From CAWHQZ01 sp963831645 (GTDB taxonomy: Bacteria > Pseudomonadota > Alphaproteobacteria > Rhizobiales > Aestuariivirgaceae): DNA of 64,000 bases. Below, piece by piece: positions 18,894-27,763 of the stretch. The notes under the pieces are model-generated. The model searched no databases, was not told the origin of the DNA, and saw nothing but the letters and a program-made list of their open reading frames with translations. The DNA lies in assembly GCA_963831645.1 (NCBI GenBank), contig CAWHQZ010000024.1, positions 1-64,000 on the forward strand. Reading direction: 5' to 3'. The position numbers and the translations under genes were made by a program. The first letter of the stretch is position 1. Every line of letters starts with the position of its first letter.

Positions 18894-20654
18894 TCACTTG
18901 TACATGGTCTGCGCCTTGGTCCCCGGCGCGTATTCCCGCGGGTCCACCCAGATGTTGATGACGGCAGAGCGGCCTGTTTTATGGACGGACTCGCGCGCCC
19001 GCCGCAGAGCCGGCCCGACCTCTCCCGGCTCGCGCACTTCCTCACCGCGGCCGCCGAGCATTTCGCCGAACTTGCCGAACGGCACGTCGCCCAGCAGGTT
19101 GCCGACATTGCCGCGCTGCTCACCGTATTTGGCGATCTGGCCATAGCGGATCTGGTTCATGGCGGAGTTGTTGCCGATCACGGCGATGTAGGGCGCACCG
19201 AAACGGTTCGCCGTCTCCATGTCGAAGGCCGTCATGCCGAAGGAGCCGTCGCCGTAATAGCAGAGCACTTCCTTGCCCGGATGGGCGAGCTTTGCAGCCA
19301 TGGCGAAGCCCGTGCCGACGCCGAGGCTGCCGAGTGCGCCCGGATCCATCCAGTGGCCGGGCCGGCGCGGCCGCACTGCCTGCGCCGAGATGGTCACGAC
19401 GTCGCCGCCGTCACCGATGTAGATCGTGTCCTCAGTGAGGAATTCGTTGATATCCCAGGCGACGCGATAGGGGTGAATCGGCACGCTGTCCGACTTGAAT
19501 AGCGGCATCAGCTTCTCGGTGGCGCTCGTCTCGGCCTCGTGCAGCTGCTGCATCCACTGCTTCCTGGCCTGCCGCTTGCCGCCGTCAATCCGCGCGCTCG
19601 CCGCGTCGAGCACCGCACCCAGGATAGCGCCGGGATGGCCGACCAGGCCGAGCGAGATGTCGCGGTTCTTGCCCACCGTCCGGTAGTCCATGTCGATCTG
19701 GACGAGCGTCAGATCCCTGCTGATGCGCTTGCCATACCCCATGCGGAAGTCGAACGGCGTGCCGACGATGACGATCACATCGGCTTTGGAAAAAGCCAGC
19801 GAGCGCGTGCGATCGAAATGATGCGGGTCGCCCGGCGGCAGCAAGCCGCGGCTCGCACCATTGAAGTAGCCGGGAATGTCGAGCCCGCGAAGAAGCGCCG
19901 TCGCCTCTTCATGGCCGCGTGCCGTCCACACCTGCTGGCCGAGCAGGATGGCGGGCCGCTCGGACTTCACCAGGATGTCGGCGAGCTTCTCGATGTCGCG
20001 TGGATCGCCGAGCGCTCTCGTCGATGCGCGATAGCCGCCCGGGGCCGGAATGACGGCCTTCGAGACATCCACCTCGCGGTCGAGCACGTCGCGCGGGATT
20101 TCGAGATAGGCCGGGCCGGGAGCGCCGGCGAAGCATTCCCGGGCGGCCATGGCGATCATGTCGGCGACGCGTTCCGTGGAGCGCACGCTTTCCGAGAATT
20201 TCGTGATCGGCCGCATCATATCGACGTGCGGCAGGTCCTGGAGCGAGCCCATCCTGTGCTGGGTGAGCGCGCCCTGGCCGCCGATATGCAGGACGGGACT
20301 CTCCGACCGGAAGGCTGTGGCAATTCCGGTGACGGCGTTCGTGCAGCCGGGCCCGGCAGTCGTCACCACGCAGCCGAGCTTGCCGGTCTGGCGCGCATAG
20401 CCGTCGGCGGCGTGGGCCGCGACCTGCTCGTGGCGCACATCGATGATGCGGATGCCCTCGTCGACACAGCCGTCATAGATATCGATGATATGGCCGCCGC
20501 ACAGCGTGAAGATCGTATCGACGCCCTCGTTCTTCAGCGCTCTGGCCGCCAGGTGTCCGCCCGAAACGACGTTGGCGTCCCTGCTCTTCTGCTTCAGGGT
20601 GTCTTCCGCAGTCGTCGTCGCTGTCGACTTGGCCGCCAGAGTGGTCGTCGCCAT
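18894..20654 (-). CDS. ThDP-dependent 2-hydroxyacyl-CoA lyase / oxalyl-CoA decarboxylase-like enzyme
   Basis: A 586-residue thiamine diphosphate enzyme of the acetolactate synthase fold. The catalytic Glu is Glu76 in RHEQVAAHAADGYAR. The ThDP/Mg motif is GDGSFGMTAFDMET...NN in the C-terminal third. In the oxalate pathway this position is normally taken by oxalyl-CoA decarboxylase. However, the hallmark GVVGIPIT and SGSSEREIVDLQQGDYEE blocks of that enzyme are absent; instead it has TLCGGHIIDIYDG, HRMGSLQDLPHVDMMRPITK and a C-terminal TMYK. From memory these fit bacterial 2-hydroxyacyl-CoA lyases, which release formyl-CoA and an aldehyde or ketone. The ATG at 20654 has GGGAGGA upstream. Oxalyl-CoA or a 2-hydroxyacyl-CoA are both plausible substrates. 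Confidence 0.75.
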   Translation of the reverse strand: MATTTLAAKSTATTTAEDTLKQKSRDANVVSGGHLAARALKNEGVDTIFTLCGGHIIDIYDGCVDEGIRIIDVRHEQVAAHAADGYARQTGKLGCVVTTAGPGCTNAVTGIATAFRSESPVLHIGGQGALTQHRMGSLQDLPHVDMMRPITKFSESVRSTERVADMIAMAARECFAGAPGPAYLEIPRDVLDREVDVSKAVIPAPGGYRASTRALGDPRDIEKLADILVKSERPAILLGQQVWTARGHEEATALLRGLDIPGYFNGASRGLLPPGDPHHFDRTRSLAFSKADVIVIVGTPFDFRMGYGKRISRDLTLVQIDMDYRTVGKNRDISLGLVGHPGAILGAVLDAASARIDGGKRQARKQWMQQLHEAETSATEKLMPLFKSDSVPIHPYRVAWDINEFLTEDTIYIGDGGDVVTISAQAVRPRRPGHWMDPGALGSLGVGTGFAMAAKLAHPGKEVLCYYGDGSFGMTAFDMETANRFGAPYIAVIGNNSAMNQIRYGQIAKYGEQRGNVGNLLGDVPFGKFGEMLGGRGEEVREPGEVGPALRRARESVHKTGRSAVINIWVDPREYAPGTKAQTMYK

Positions 20655-20717
20655 GGACATTCCTCCCTACGTCGAGCTCGTCCGTTCCTGCGATCGGCCC
20701 GGACCAGCGCTGACCGA

Positions 20718-21425
20718 TCAGCCGAGAAAGTCTCCGTGCTTCTCGACGTGCGCGCGCAGTCCCAAAGTGTGCTCGCGCACCAGTCGCTCGGCCCGATCCG
20801 CGTCGCGCGCAACCAGGGCTTCGATGATGTTCATGTGATCGATGATCGAGCGCTCGGCGCGATTGTCCTGCCGGATCGTGACCTTGCGGATGGCGCGCAT
20901 GTGGATGAACAGGTTCTCCGATATATCGGCAATCAGCTTGCAGCCACCCAGACGGATGATGGTCTGGTGAAAGGCGACGTTTGCGTCCGAGTATTCGCTG
21001 ATGTGCTCCGTGGGCTTCTCGTTCTCGAATTCCGAGAACAGCGTCCTGAGCTTTCTCAACTCGTGGTCCGTCGCCTGCTGGGCGGCGAGACGCGCCGACA
21101 TGCTCTCCAGCGCTGCCCAGACCGTGATCATCTCCAGCATCTCCTGCTTCGTCTTCTTGATGACGAAGACGCCGCGGCGCGGAAGGGAACGCACGAAGCC
21201 TTCCTGCTCGAGAAGCGTGATGGCCTCGCGCACCGGCGTGCGGCTGACCGCGAGATCCTGGGACAACTGGCGCTCGTCCAGGCGGATTTCGTCCGGATGG
21301 TCATAAATGTCCATCTCGGTAATCGCCTTCTTCAGCCTTTCGTAAGCCATGTTCCGGAAGCTGATGGTGGTATCGAGGGGCCGGACCCGAATCTTCGGGG
21401 GTGAACTCGCCTGCTGCGCGCGCAC
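20718..21425 (-). CDS. GntR family regulator, FadR/FCD type
   Basis: A 235-residue repressor-type regulator. The winged helix is N-terminal (about residues 20-90: ISFRNMAYERLKKAI, DERQLSQDLAVSRTPVREAI, FVRSLPRRGVFV) and the FCD ligand domain C-terminal (about 100-230), with His/Asp residues expected to bind metal and carboxylate. The GTG at 21425 is chosen because AAGGAG stands seven bases upstream; the frame is open to 21524 without a comparable site. Set inside the tct-lyase-frc cluster, it is the probable sensor of the imported acid or a CoA derivative. Confidence 0.85.
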   Translation of the reverse strand: MRAQQASSPPKIRVRPLDTTISFRNMAYERLKKAITEMDIYDHPDEIRLDERQLSQDLAVSRTPVREAITLLEQEGFVRSLPRRGVFVIKKTKQEMLEMITVWAALESMSARLAAQQATDHELRKLRTLFSEFENEKPTEHISEYSDANVAFHQTIIRLGGCKLIADISENLFIHMRAIRKVTIRQDNRAERSIIDHMNIIEALVARDADRAERLVREHTLGLRAHVEKHGDFLG

Positions 21426-21494
21426 GTCTGGTTCTCCTTCCGGGGTAACACTCCATGTTGGCCCTGCGCCTGGTAGTTCAATCTCGCATCTAAA

Positions 21495-21510
21495 ATACTG
21501 TACACCATGT
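21495..21510. promoter_or_regulatory. Candidate GntR operator upstream of gntR
   Basis: ATACTGTACACCATGT, containing the palindrome TGTACA, lies 70 bases upstream of the gntR start. A related sequence, ATACTGTGTACGCAAT, occurs upstream of tctC. The sharing of ATACTGT followed by a GTAC core suggests one regulator binds both. Confidence 0.4.
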
Positions 21511-21570
21511 TCCAGAACGCTCACAAGCTTTTCGGGCAGATTGGCCTGACCATGAACGCCTCCTTTGCGG

Positions 21571-23088
21571 CTACTCGGCAGCCTGGCCCTGGGATGCGGC
21601 GGACCGGAGTCGTCTTAGGCCAGACGAAGCCACCGGCCAGAACAGCATGAACACGGCCAGACCGCAGATCGAGCCGACCAGGCCGTTCGACCAGAAGATC
21701 GACAGGCTGCCGTCCGACAGCACCATGGCATTGCGGAAGTTGGACTCGGCCATGTCGCCGAGCACCAGCGCCAGCACCAGAGGGGCGAGCGGATACTGAA
21801 GTTTCTTGAAGACGTAGCCGATGATGCCGAAGATCAGCATGAAGCTTATGTCGAGCATCGCATTTCTCACCGTATAGGCGCCGATCGCGCAGACCGCGAT
21901 GATCACCGGGGCGATGATGCTGAACGGGATGCGCAGGATCGCCGCAAAGAACGGCACCGTGGTCAGCACCACGATCAGCCCCACGACATTGCCGAGATAC
22001 ATGCTCGCAATCAGGCCCCAGACGAAGTCCGGCTGGTCTTTGAACAGCATGGGCCCCGGCTCCAGGCCCCAGATGAGTAGCCCGCCCAGCAGCACTGCCG
22101 CGGTGGGTGAGCCGGGAATGCCCAATGTCAGCATCGGCAGAAGTGCACTGGTTCCGGCGGCGTGCGCCGCGGTTTCCGGCGCCACGACGCCCTCGAGCTC
22201 GCCGCGGCCGAAGTTCGCGCCCCGCCTGGAGAAGCGCTTGGCCAGGCCATAGCTCATGAACGAGGCCGGCGTCGCGCCACCCGGCGTGATGCCCATCCAG
22301 CAGCCGACGATTGCACCCCGCAACGATGTCGCCCAGTACTTCGGCAGCTTGGCCCAGGTCTGCAGCACGACGCGTGGATTGATCCTGGCGCTCCGGCCTT
22401 TGAAGGCGAGACCTTCCTCCATGGTCAGCAGGATCTCGCCGATGCCGAACAGGCCGATGACCGCGATCAGGAAGTTGAAGCCGCGCAGCAGCTCGTACCA
22501 GCCGAAGGTCATGCGTAGCTGGCCGGTCGTCGGATCCTGGCCGACGGCGGCGAGCGCGAAGCCCAGCATCATCGCTGCGACCGTCTTCGAGGGCGGTTCC
22601 CTGCCCATGCCGACGAAGCTGCAAAAGGCCAGGAGCTGGACAGCGAACAGCTCGGCCGGCCCGAACGCCAGCGCGATCGAAGCGATCAGCGGCGCCAGGA
22701 ACGTGACGATGATGACGGCGAACAGCGCCCCGAAGAACGAGGAGGTGAAGGCGGCTGTCAGCGCCTCTCCGGCACGCCCCTGCTGCGCCATCGGATAGCC
22801 ATCGAACGTCGTGGCCACCGACCATGGCTCGCCGGGGATGTTGAACAATATCGAGGTGATGGCGCCGCCGAACAGCGCGCCCCAATAGATGCAGGACAGC
22901 ATGATGATCGCCGAGGTCGGCGACATGCTGAAGGTGAGCGGCAGCAGGATGGCGACGCCGTTGGCGCCGCCCAGTCCCGGCAGCACGCCGATGAGGACGC
23001 CCAGCGTGATGCCGATGAACATGTACATGATGTTCGCCGGGTCGCCGAGGACGCTGAAGCCGGCGATCAACGAACTCAATGCTTCCAC
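21571..23088 (-). CDS. tctA: Tripartite tricarboxylate transporter, large permease TctA
   Basis: A 505-residue inner-membrane permease with about 12 helices. The family motif GVLPGLGGANGVAILLPLTF is near residue 35 and a second repeat-like motif GITPGGATPASFMSYGLAK near 265. It works with TctB and the periplasmic binding protein TctC to import carboxylates using the ion gradient. The start is GTG at 23088; no ATG lies nearby. The tctB stop lies 43 bases upstream. Intact. Confidence 0.92.
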   Translation of the reverse strand: MEALSSLIAGFSVLGDPANIMYMFIGITLGVLIGVLPGLGGANGVAILLPLTFSMSPTSAIIMLSCIYWGALFGGAITSILFNIPGEPWSVATTFDGYPMAQQGRAGEALTAAFTSSFFGALFAVIIVTFLAPLIASIALAFGPAELFAVQLLAFCSFVGMGREPPSKTVAAMMLGFALAAVGQDPTTGQLRMTFGWYELLRGFNFLIAVIGLFGIGEILLTMEEGLAFKGRSARINPRVVLQTWAKLPKYWATSLRGAIVGCWMGITPGGATPASFMSYGLAKRFSRRGANFGRGELEGVVAPETAAHAAGTSALLPMLTLGIPGSPTAAVLLGGLLIWGLEPGPMLFKDQPDFVWGLIASMYLGNVVGLIVVLTTVPFFAAILRIPFSIIAPVIIAVCAIGAYTVRNAMLDISFMLIFGIIGYVFKKLQYPLAPLVLALVLGDMAESNFRNAMVLSDGSLSIFWSNGLVGSICGLAVFMLFWPVASSGLRRLRSAASQGQAAE

Positions 23089-23131
23089 GTAATTCTCCCT
23101 CGTGCGGCGGTTCGCGCCATCTTCCGGCCGG

Positions 23132-23638
23132 TCAGTAGCCGAACAGGTCCTCGAGCGGCCCTTTCGGCAGCGGCAGCAGGAACCAGAGCTCGAAAATCAG
23201 GAACAAGGAGAACGGCACGGCGACGCTGACCAGGATGATCGTCGGCCATCGGAACCGGCCGAGCCAGCGCATGAATACGGCGATGAAAAGCGCGCTCGCC
23301 GCGTAGATGCCGATGAAGCCGATCAGGCCGACGTAGATCACCGACGGCACGAAGACCTTCAGGACATCGCGCAGCTGCCCGCGTCCGACGAAGGCTCCGC
23401 TGCTCTTCATGCGCCCCATCAGGACGAGGGCGATCGTGCAAAGGCTCGACAGCACGATCAGCAGTCCGGTGTAGAATGGGAAATAGCCCGGGCTCGGGCC
23501 GTCTTCGGCCCAGCCGATGCCCAGCCGCAAGCTGTCGGCGATCACCAGCCCGCCGACAGCGACCAGGATCAGGGCGACGACGATGTCAGCCGACCGCTTC
23601 GACACCAGGCTGTCGCCGGTTTCGTCTTCACGCTTCAT
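23132..23638 (-). CDS. tctB: Tripartite tricarboxylate transporter, small subunit TctB
   Basis: A 168-residue membrane protein with four helices and the family-typical segment GPSPGYFPFYTGLLIVLSS near residue 47. It forms the membrane complex with TctA. It lies between tctC and tctA in the usual order. The ATG at 23638 is the first available. Confidence 0.9.
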   Translation of the reverse strand: MKREDETGDSLVSKRSADIVVALILVAVGGLVIADSLRLGIGWAEDGPSPGYFPFYTGLLIVLSSLCTIALVLMGRMKSSGAFVGRGQLRDVLKVFVPSVIYVGLIGFIGIYAASALFIAVFMRWLGRFRWPTIILVSVAVPFSLFLIFELWFLLPLPKGPLEDLFGY

Positions 23639-23731
23639 CCGAAGCCTCTTCGTGCGGAATCCCGCTGGAGGGATCGATCCTCAGGACGAAAACGGGGCCC
23701 AGGGCGTTGCCGCCGGAGCCCCCGTATTTCG

Positions 23732-24745
23732 TCAGCCGCCGATGAAGCCGGCCTTGGTCATCAGATCCTTGTGGAGGGTCGGCCGCCTTCGCCAGCCAGG
23801 CCTTGTACTCATCGCCGGTCATGAAGCTCTGGTTGAAGGCGCCCTTGGCCATGAACTCCTTCCACTCGGGCGTCTCGCGAACCTTGCTGAACAGGTCGAC
23901 GTAGTAGTCGACCGCTGCCTGTTCCACGCCGGCCGGCATGAAGATGCCGCGCAGCATCGTGTACTCGATATCCAGAGCCCGCTTCCTTGCAGGTCGGGAT
24001 GTCGCTCCAGGCCATGGTCGTCGGTGACCTTCTCGGTCATCGCAATGCGCTTGCTGTCGAACACGCACAACGCCCGTGTCTGGCCTGCTTTCCAGAAGGA
24101 CACCTGCTCGATCGGGTTGTTCACCGTCGAATTGGCGTGATTCCCGACAAGCGCCTTGGCGACGTCACCGCCGCCTTTTTCCGAGATGTACTTGAGTTTC
24201 GCGCCGGTCGCCTGCTCCAGGCCGACCGTAATGATCTGGTCCTCCTGCTTGGAGCCGGTGCCTGCCATGACGAACTTGCCGTCGGCAGCCTTGGCGGCAT
24301 CGACAAATTCCTGTGCCGTCTTGTGGGGGGATTCGGCGTTTACCCAGAGCACGAACTCGTCGAGCGCCAGCATGGCGACCGGCGTCAGATCCTCCCAGCT
24401 GAAGGGAATCCCGGTAGCCAGCGGGGTCGTGAACAGGCTGGAGAGGGTGATGATGATCTTGTTCGGATTGCCCGCCGAGTCCTTCATGTCCAGGAAGCCT
24501 TCGCCGCCCGATCCGCCGGCCTTGTTCACGACGACCAGCGACTGCTCCATGAGGTTGTGCTTTTGGACGATGCCCTGGATCATGCGGGCCATTTGGTCGG
24601 CGCCGCCTCCGGTGCCGGCCGGCACGATGAATTCCACCGTCTTGGTGGGCTTCCATTGGGCTTGCGCTTCATCCGCGCCGGCGAAACCGATCACGCCGGC
24701 GAGCGCCGCCGGAATCAGCGATGTGACCTGCAACTTCTGGAACAT
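23732..24745 (-). pseudogene. tctC: Tripartite tricarboxylate transporter binding protein TctC, frameshifted
   Basis: The periplasmic substrate-binding protein that should feed TctAB. The signal peptide (to about residue 30, AQA), VEFIVPAGTGGGADQMAR and the GEGFLDMKDSAGNPNKIII region read in one frame to about residue 250. The C-terminus then needs three frame changes: near 24015 (continuing as AWSDIPTCKEAG), near 23980 (continuing as LDIEYTMLRGIFMPAG) and near 23790 (ending LHKDLMTKAGFIGG). If the shifts are real the protein loses its last 70 residues and transport should fail; if they are sequence errors it is a normal 320-residue receptor. Good SD, GGGAGGA. Confidence 0.8.
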
Positions 24746-24872
24746 GCATTTTCCTCCCTGTTTCGTTTGCTCTGCTTTTGAACGCGCTCTGACCGGCGTC
24801 TTTTTGTTTTCTCATTTAGCGACCGCTACCCGCCCGCGAAAGGACGGCAGGATTGCACGGCTGGCATTTATC

Positions 24873-24890
24873 ATACTGTGTACGCAATGG
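24873..24890. promoter_or_regulatory. Candidate GntR operator upstream of tctC
   Basis: ATACTGTGTACGCAATGG lies about 128 bases upstream of the tctC start, where the operon promoter is expected. It resembles the site before gntR (ATACTGT plus GTAC core, shared ATG and GTTCC/GGAAC trait). Proposed as the second half of an autoregulated operon. Confidence 0.4.
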
Positions 24891-25196
24891 AACACAACGC
24901 CTGCCTGAGCTACCAGTTCCTGGTTGCACTCTCCACGGCCCTCTCGCTCACGCGCACGAGTTGCCTCCCGCTGCTCCTGGTTTCCGCAATTCAGCGCAAC
25001 TGTTTTAGAGGACAAGTGTCTGCTTCAGACAATCCGGTCGGAGCGGTGAAGCTGCGGCACGCGTTCCTCCCGCAGTGCCTCAATAGTGAGAAAAATGTTC
25101 GGGGGCCGTCTCCGAACTGGCTGGGGCGCCAGGATTTTCAGCTGAAGCTATATAACTATCGAAAACAATAGGTTTTTCTTGTAGTTAGCAGATAAA

Positions 25197-25241
25197 ACTG
25201 TTACGCAGAACTGTTACACATGCTCCAAAAAGCGTAACAGT
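25197..25241. repeat. Inverted repeat plus direct copy before the integrase
   Basis: ACTGTTACGC at 25197-25206 and its exact complement GCGTAACAGT at 25232-25241 flank a third copy, ACTGTTAC, at 25210-25217. The set ends 27 bases before the integrase start. It could be an integrase or excisionase arm-type binding array or an operator for the integrase gene. The rest of the 24746-25268 gap holds the tctC promoter and no recognisable gene. Confidence 0.6.
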
Positions 25242-25268
25242 CACAGCTGTCAAAAGAAGGGGAAGAAC

Positions 25269-27002
25269 ATGGGGCTCGTTTCAAATATCCAACGCCGCCT
25301 CGGTTCAAAAAACTACTACGCTCGCGCCAGAATCCCGAACGACTTGCTCTCGCTCTACAAAGGAAAAAAGGAGCTGTGGAAATCGCTGAAGACAAGCGAT
25401 CCGGCTGAAGCGAAGCGGCGCGGGCGACAAGTGCTCGATGCGTGGGATCGCGACTTCGCCACCGCGCGTCATCGAGGTCCTCTATCCGAGCACGATCTCC
25501 AGGAGGCCGTATGGAAGCGTTATGAGGAGCTGCTCGAAGCCGACCAGCAGTTCCGGCATTCGCTGCCCACTGACAAGGACCTAGACAAGATATACGCACA
25601 TGTCGTCCGGGAGTTCGGTGAGTATGACCTTCACGCATACCGAATCTTTGAGTTCATCCGCGACCGCTTTGAGGTCGAAAAGCAGCAGCGGGCCGAACGC
25701 CTCGCCACCTTGCAGGAGGAGGCGGCACGCGGCGAAACACGATCGGTTGCCGATCAGGTCAAGCTGCACGAGGAAAGCCCTGACTACCGGAAACTCGCCC
25801 ACGCCCTGCAGCGGGCCGAGATTGAGGCGCTCAAACGTGCCCAGGAGCGTGACCGAGGTGAGTTTGGTGGAAAGCCTAACGACGAATTCATACGTCCACC
25901 TGTCGCTGGTGTCAGTGGCAAGAAGGACGAAATCATGGGCTTGTTCGAAAGCTATGCGGCCGAAAACCCGCTTCAGGTCCGAGTTGACACGCTGAACCAG
26001 TCGCGGATGGCGGTTCGGCTGTTTGTGGACACAGTGGGAGACCGCTTCCCGGTGTCCATGATGGACAAGAAGGTCGTGCGCAATTGGAAGGCCCTGCTTC
26101 TAAAATACCCCGTCAAGGCGGCTGAGATGACGGCCTTCAAAGGCATGTCGCTTCGCGAAACCGTCATCGCTAACGAGAAGGTCGGGAAGCCGGTCATCTC
26201 CCCCAGGACCGTCAACCGGTATCTGAGCGGGCTTGGTGCGTTCTGCGACTGGCTGATGAACCACGAATATTTGAACGCAAACCCCACCCACAATCTCTAC
26301 ATCCGTCAAGACAAGTCGCGCCGAGCGACGAAGCCCTTCTCCTCCGAGCAGCTCCAGACCCTCTTCAACTCCCCACTGTTCACCGGCTGCCAGTCCAATG
26401 ACAAGTGGCACCTGCCCGGCGATCACCGGATCCGCGATCATCGATACTGGTTGCCGCTGATCATGCTCTACAGCGGAGCTCGCCCCGGTGAGATCGCCCA
26501 GCTGCTTGTTGACGACGTGCACCAATCGCACGGACGCTGGATCATTCACATCACCGAGGAATGTGACGATACCAAGAGCACCAAGACGAAGGGCTCAATG
26601 CGCGTGCTGCCGGTGCATCCCGAGCTCGAGAAGCTTGGCTTCATCGCCTATCACCGGTCGATGGTGGAGCGTGGAGAGAAGCGGCTCTTTCCTGACGCCG
26701 AGCGGAATGCCCGAGGGCAGATGGCCGCAGAGTTCGACCGCGACATTAATCGCTATCTGACGCGCATTGGAATCAAGCACGGTCGAGGCTTGAGCCTCTA
26801 CAGCCTTCGCCACGGTTTCGCCGACGCTCTCCGTCTCGCTGGGTTTTTGGATGAGCAGTTCGGAATACTGCTCGGTCACACCAATCACACCATGACTGGG
26901 CGATACGGCACCCTGCAGCAAGGCATGTTGCGCCAGCGCGCCGAGATGATCGATGCAGTCAGCTATCCCGGCTTGGACCTGAGCCCGCTCTATCCGCGCT
27001 GA
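25269..27002 (+). CDS. Tyrosine recombinase / integrase
   Basis: A 577-residue site-specific recombinase. The N-terminal part (about 1-200: RLGSKNYYARARIPNDL) is of the DUF6538 type found in island integrases. A core-binding SAM-like domain follows (about 215-340). The catalytic domain carries Arg in SGARPGEIAQ, the box III segment YSLRHGFADAL and a final LGHTNHTMTGRYG with the His and nucleophilic Tyr. The usual first His of the HxxR box reads Tyr here, which occurs in some relatives. It probably mobilises or once mobilised the following 2-10 kb, whose genes are mostly unrecognisable. Confidence 0.88.
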   Translation: MGLVSNIQRRLGSKNYYARARIPNDLLSLYKGKKELWKSLKTSDPAEAKRRGRQVLDAWDRDFATARHRGPLSEHDLQEAVWKRYEELLEADQQFRHSLPTDKDLDKIYAHVVREFGEYDLHAYRIFEFIRDRFEVEKQQRAERLATLQEEAARGETRSVADQVKLHEESPDYRKLAHALQRAEIEALKRAQERDRGEFGGKPNDEFIRPPVAGVSGKKDEIMGLFESYAAENPLQVRVDTLNQSRMAVRLFVDTVGDRFPVSMMDKKVVRNWKALLLKYPVKAAEMTAFKGMSLRETVIANEKVGKPVISPRTVNRYLSGLGAFCDWLMNHEYLNANPTHNLYIRQDKSRRATKPFSSEQLQTLFNSPLFTGCQSNDKWHLPGDHRIRDHRYWLPLIMLYSGARPGEIAQLLVDDVHQSHGRWIIHITEECDDTKSTKTKGSMRVLPVHPELEKLGFIAYHRSMVERGEKRLFPDAERNARGQMAAEFDRDINRYLTRIGIKHGRGLSLYSLRHGFADALRLAGFLDEQFGILLGHTNHTMTGRYGTLQQGMLRQRAEMIDAVSYPGLDLSPLYPR

Positions 27003-27289
27003 CGGCGCACACTCTTTGTCAGGAGATCGATCACTTCATAAGCGGCGATGGCGCACGCTCGATGACCTCTGCCGTCGATATCCCGCGGAAATCGCTCGAA
27101 TGTGGCCCTTTTCCACGGACGTAGTTTGTTGACGCTAAATCAACGCAAGCAATAGGGATGCGCTTTTGGGCGCAATAGGTGCTCACCAGCGTCGTTTGGT
27201 CGTTTAGTCAGATTGAAGGTCTCTCGCACCGATACTCCTTCAGCGTTGGCCCCAGTCGCGTGACCCATACGTGGATGTTCGGTAGCACG

Positions 27290-27763
27290 CTAACGGATGA
27301 TCGGCGTGAAGAAAGTAATGGGCACAAGCCCGTAATTTACGTTGCCAAGTCCGATCGCAATGACGCCGACTTGTTCCGTCACATCTCCCTTCTTTGCTCG
27401 CATCGCCGTGCTTGCGATAGAGGCGTCCCTCACGAAGCCAGAAACGCGCAAAGGCGCACCCCAGAAGATTTTCTTGCTGCTGCCTAGCAAGCTGCCCGGG
27501 GAACGAACGTCTAGCTCTAAGGGAAAATCCTTCAGCGAAGAAGCCTGTGTTTCGTCGCCGACAACTGAGACTACAAGATCATGCCAGATTTTGGGATTAT
27601 TGGGGTTGAAAGTAGAAGTAAAATCTATCGTGACCCTGAATAGATCAGTTGATTTCCAGGAAGTGTATGAACCCGACATGATTGCCGACGCGATCTGTGG
27701 ATGCGCCGGCACCTCAAAGACCGAATGAGACCGAAGCTTGACTTCTCTTTTCATTTTTGACAT
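27290..27763 (-). CDS. Hypothetical protein
   Basis: About 157 residues with no recognised family and no membrane helix. A segment such as LFRVTIDFTSTFNPNNPKIWHDLVVSVVGD looks like beta sandwich. It overlaps the end of the upstream secreted-protein gene, and the frame is open upstream with only a TTG at 27811. It may therefore be the continuation of that gene after a frameshift rather than a separate protein. No good Shine-Dalgarno; start uncertain. Confidence 0.4.
   Translation of the reverse strand: MSKMKREVKLRSHSVFEVPAHPQIASAIMSGSYTSWKSTDLFRVTIDFTSTFNPNNPKIWHDLVVSVVGDETQASSLKDFPLELDVRSPGSLLGSSKKIFWGAPLRVSGFVRDASIASTAMRAKKGDVTEQVGVIAIGLGNVNYGLVPITFFTPIIR

Noticed and set aside
19539..21404. 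Long open frame on the plus strand (621 codons)
   Set aside because: Antisense to the ThDP lyase and gntR genes, both strongly supported by motifs. The plus-strand protein is Arg/His/Asp-rich nonsense.
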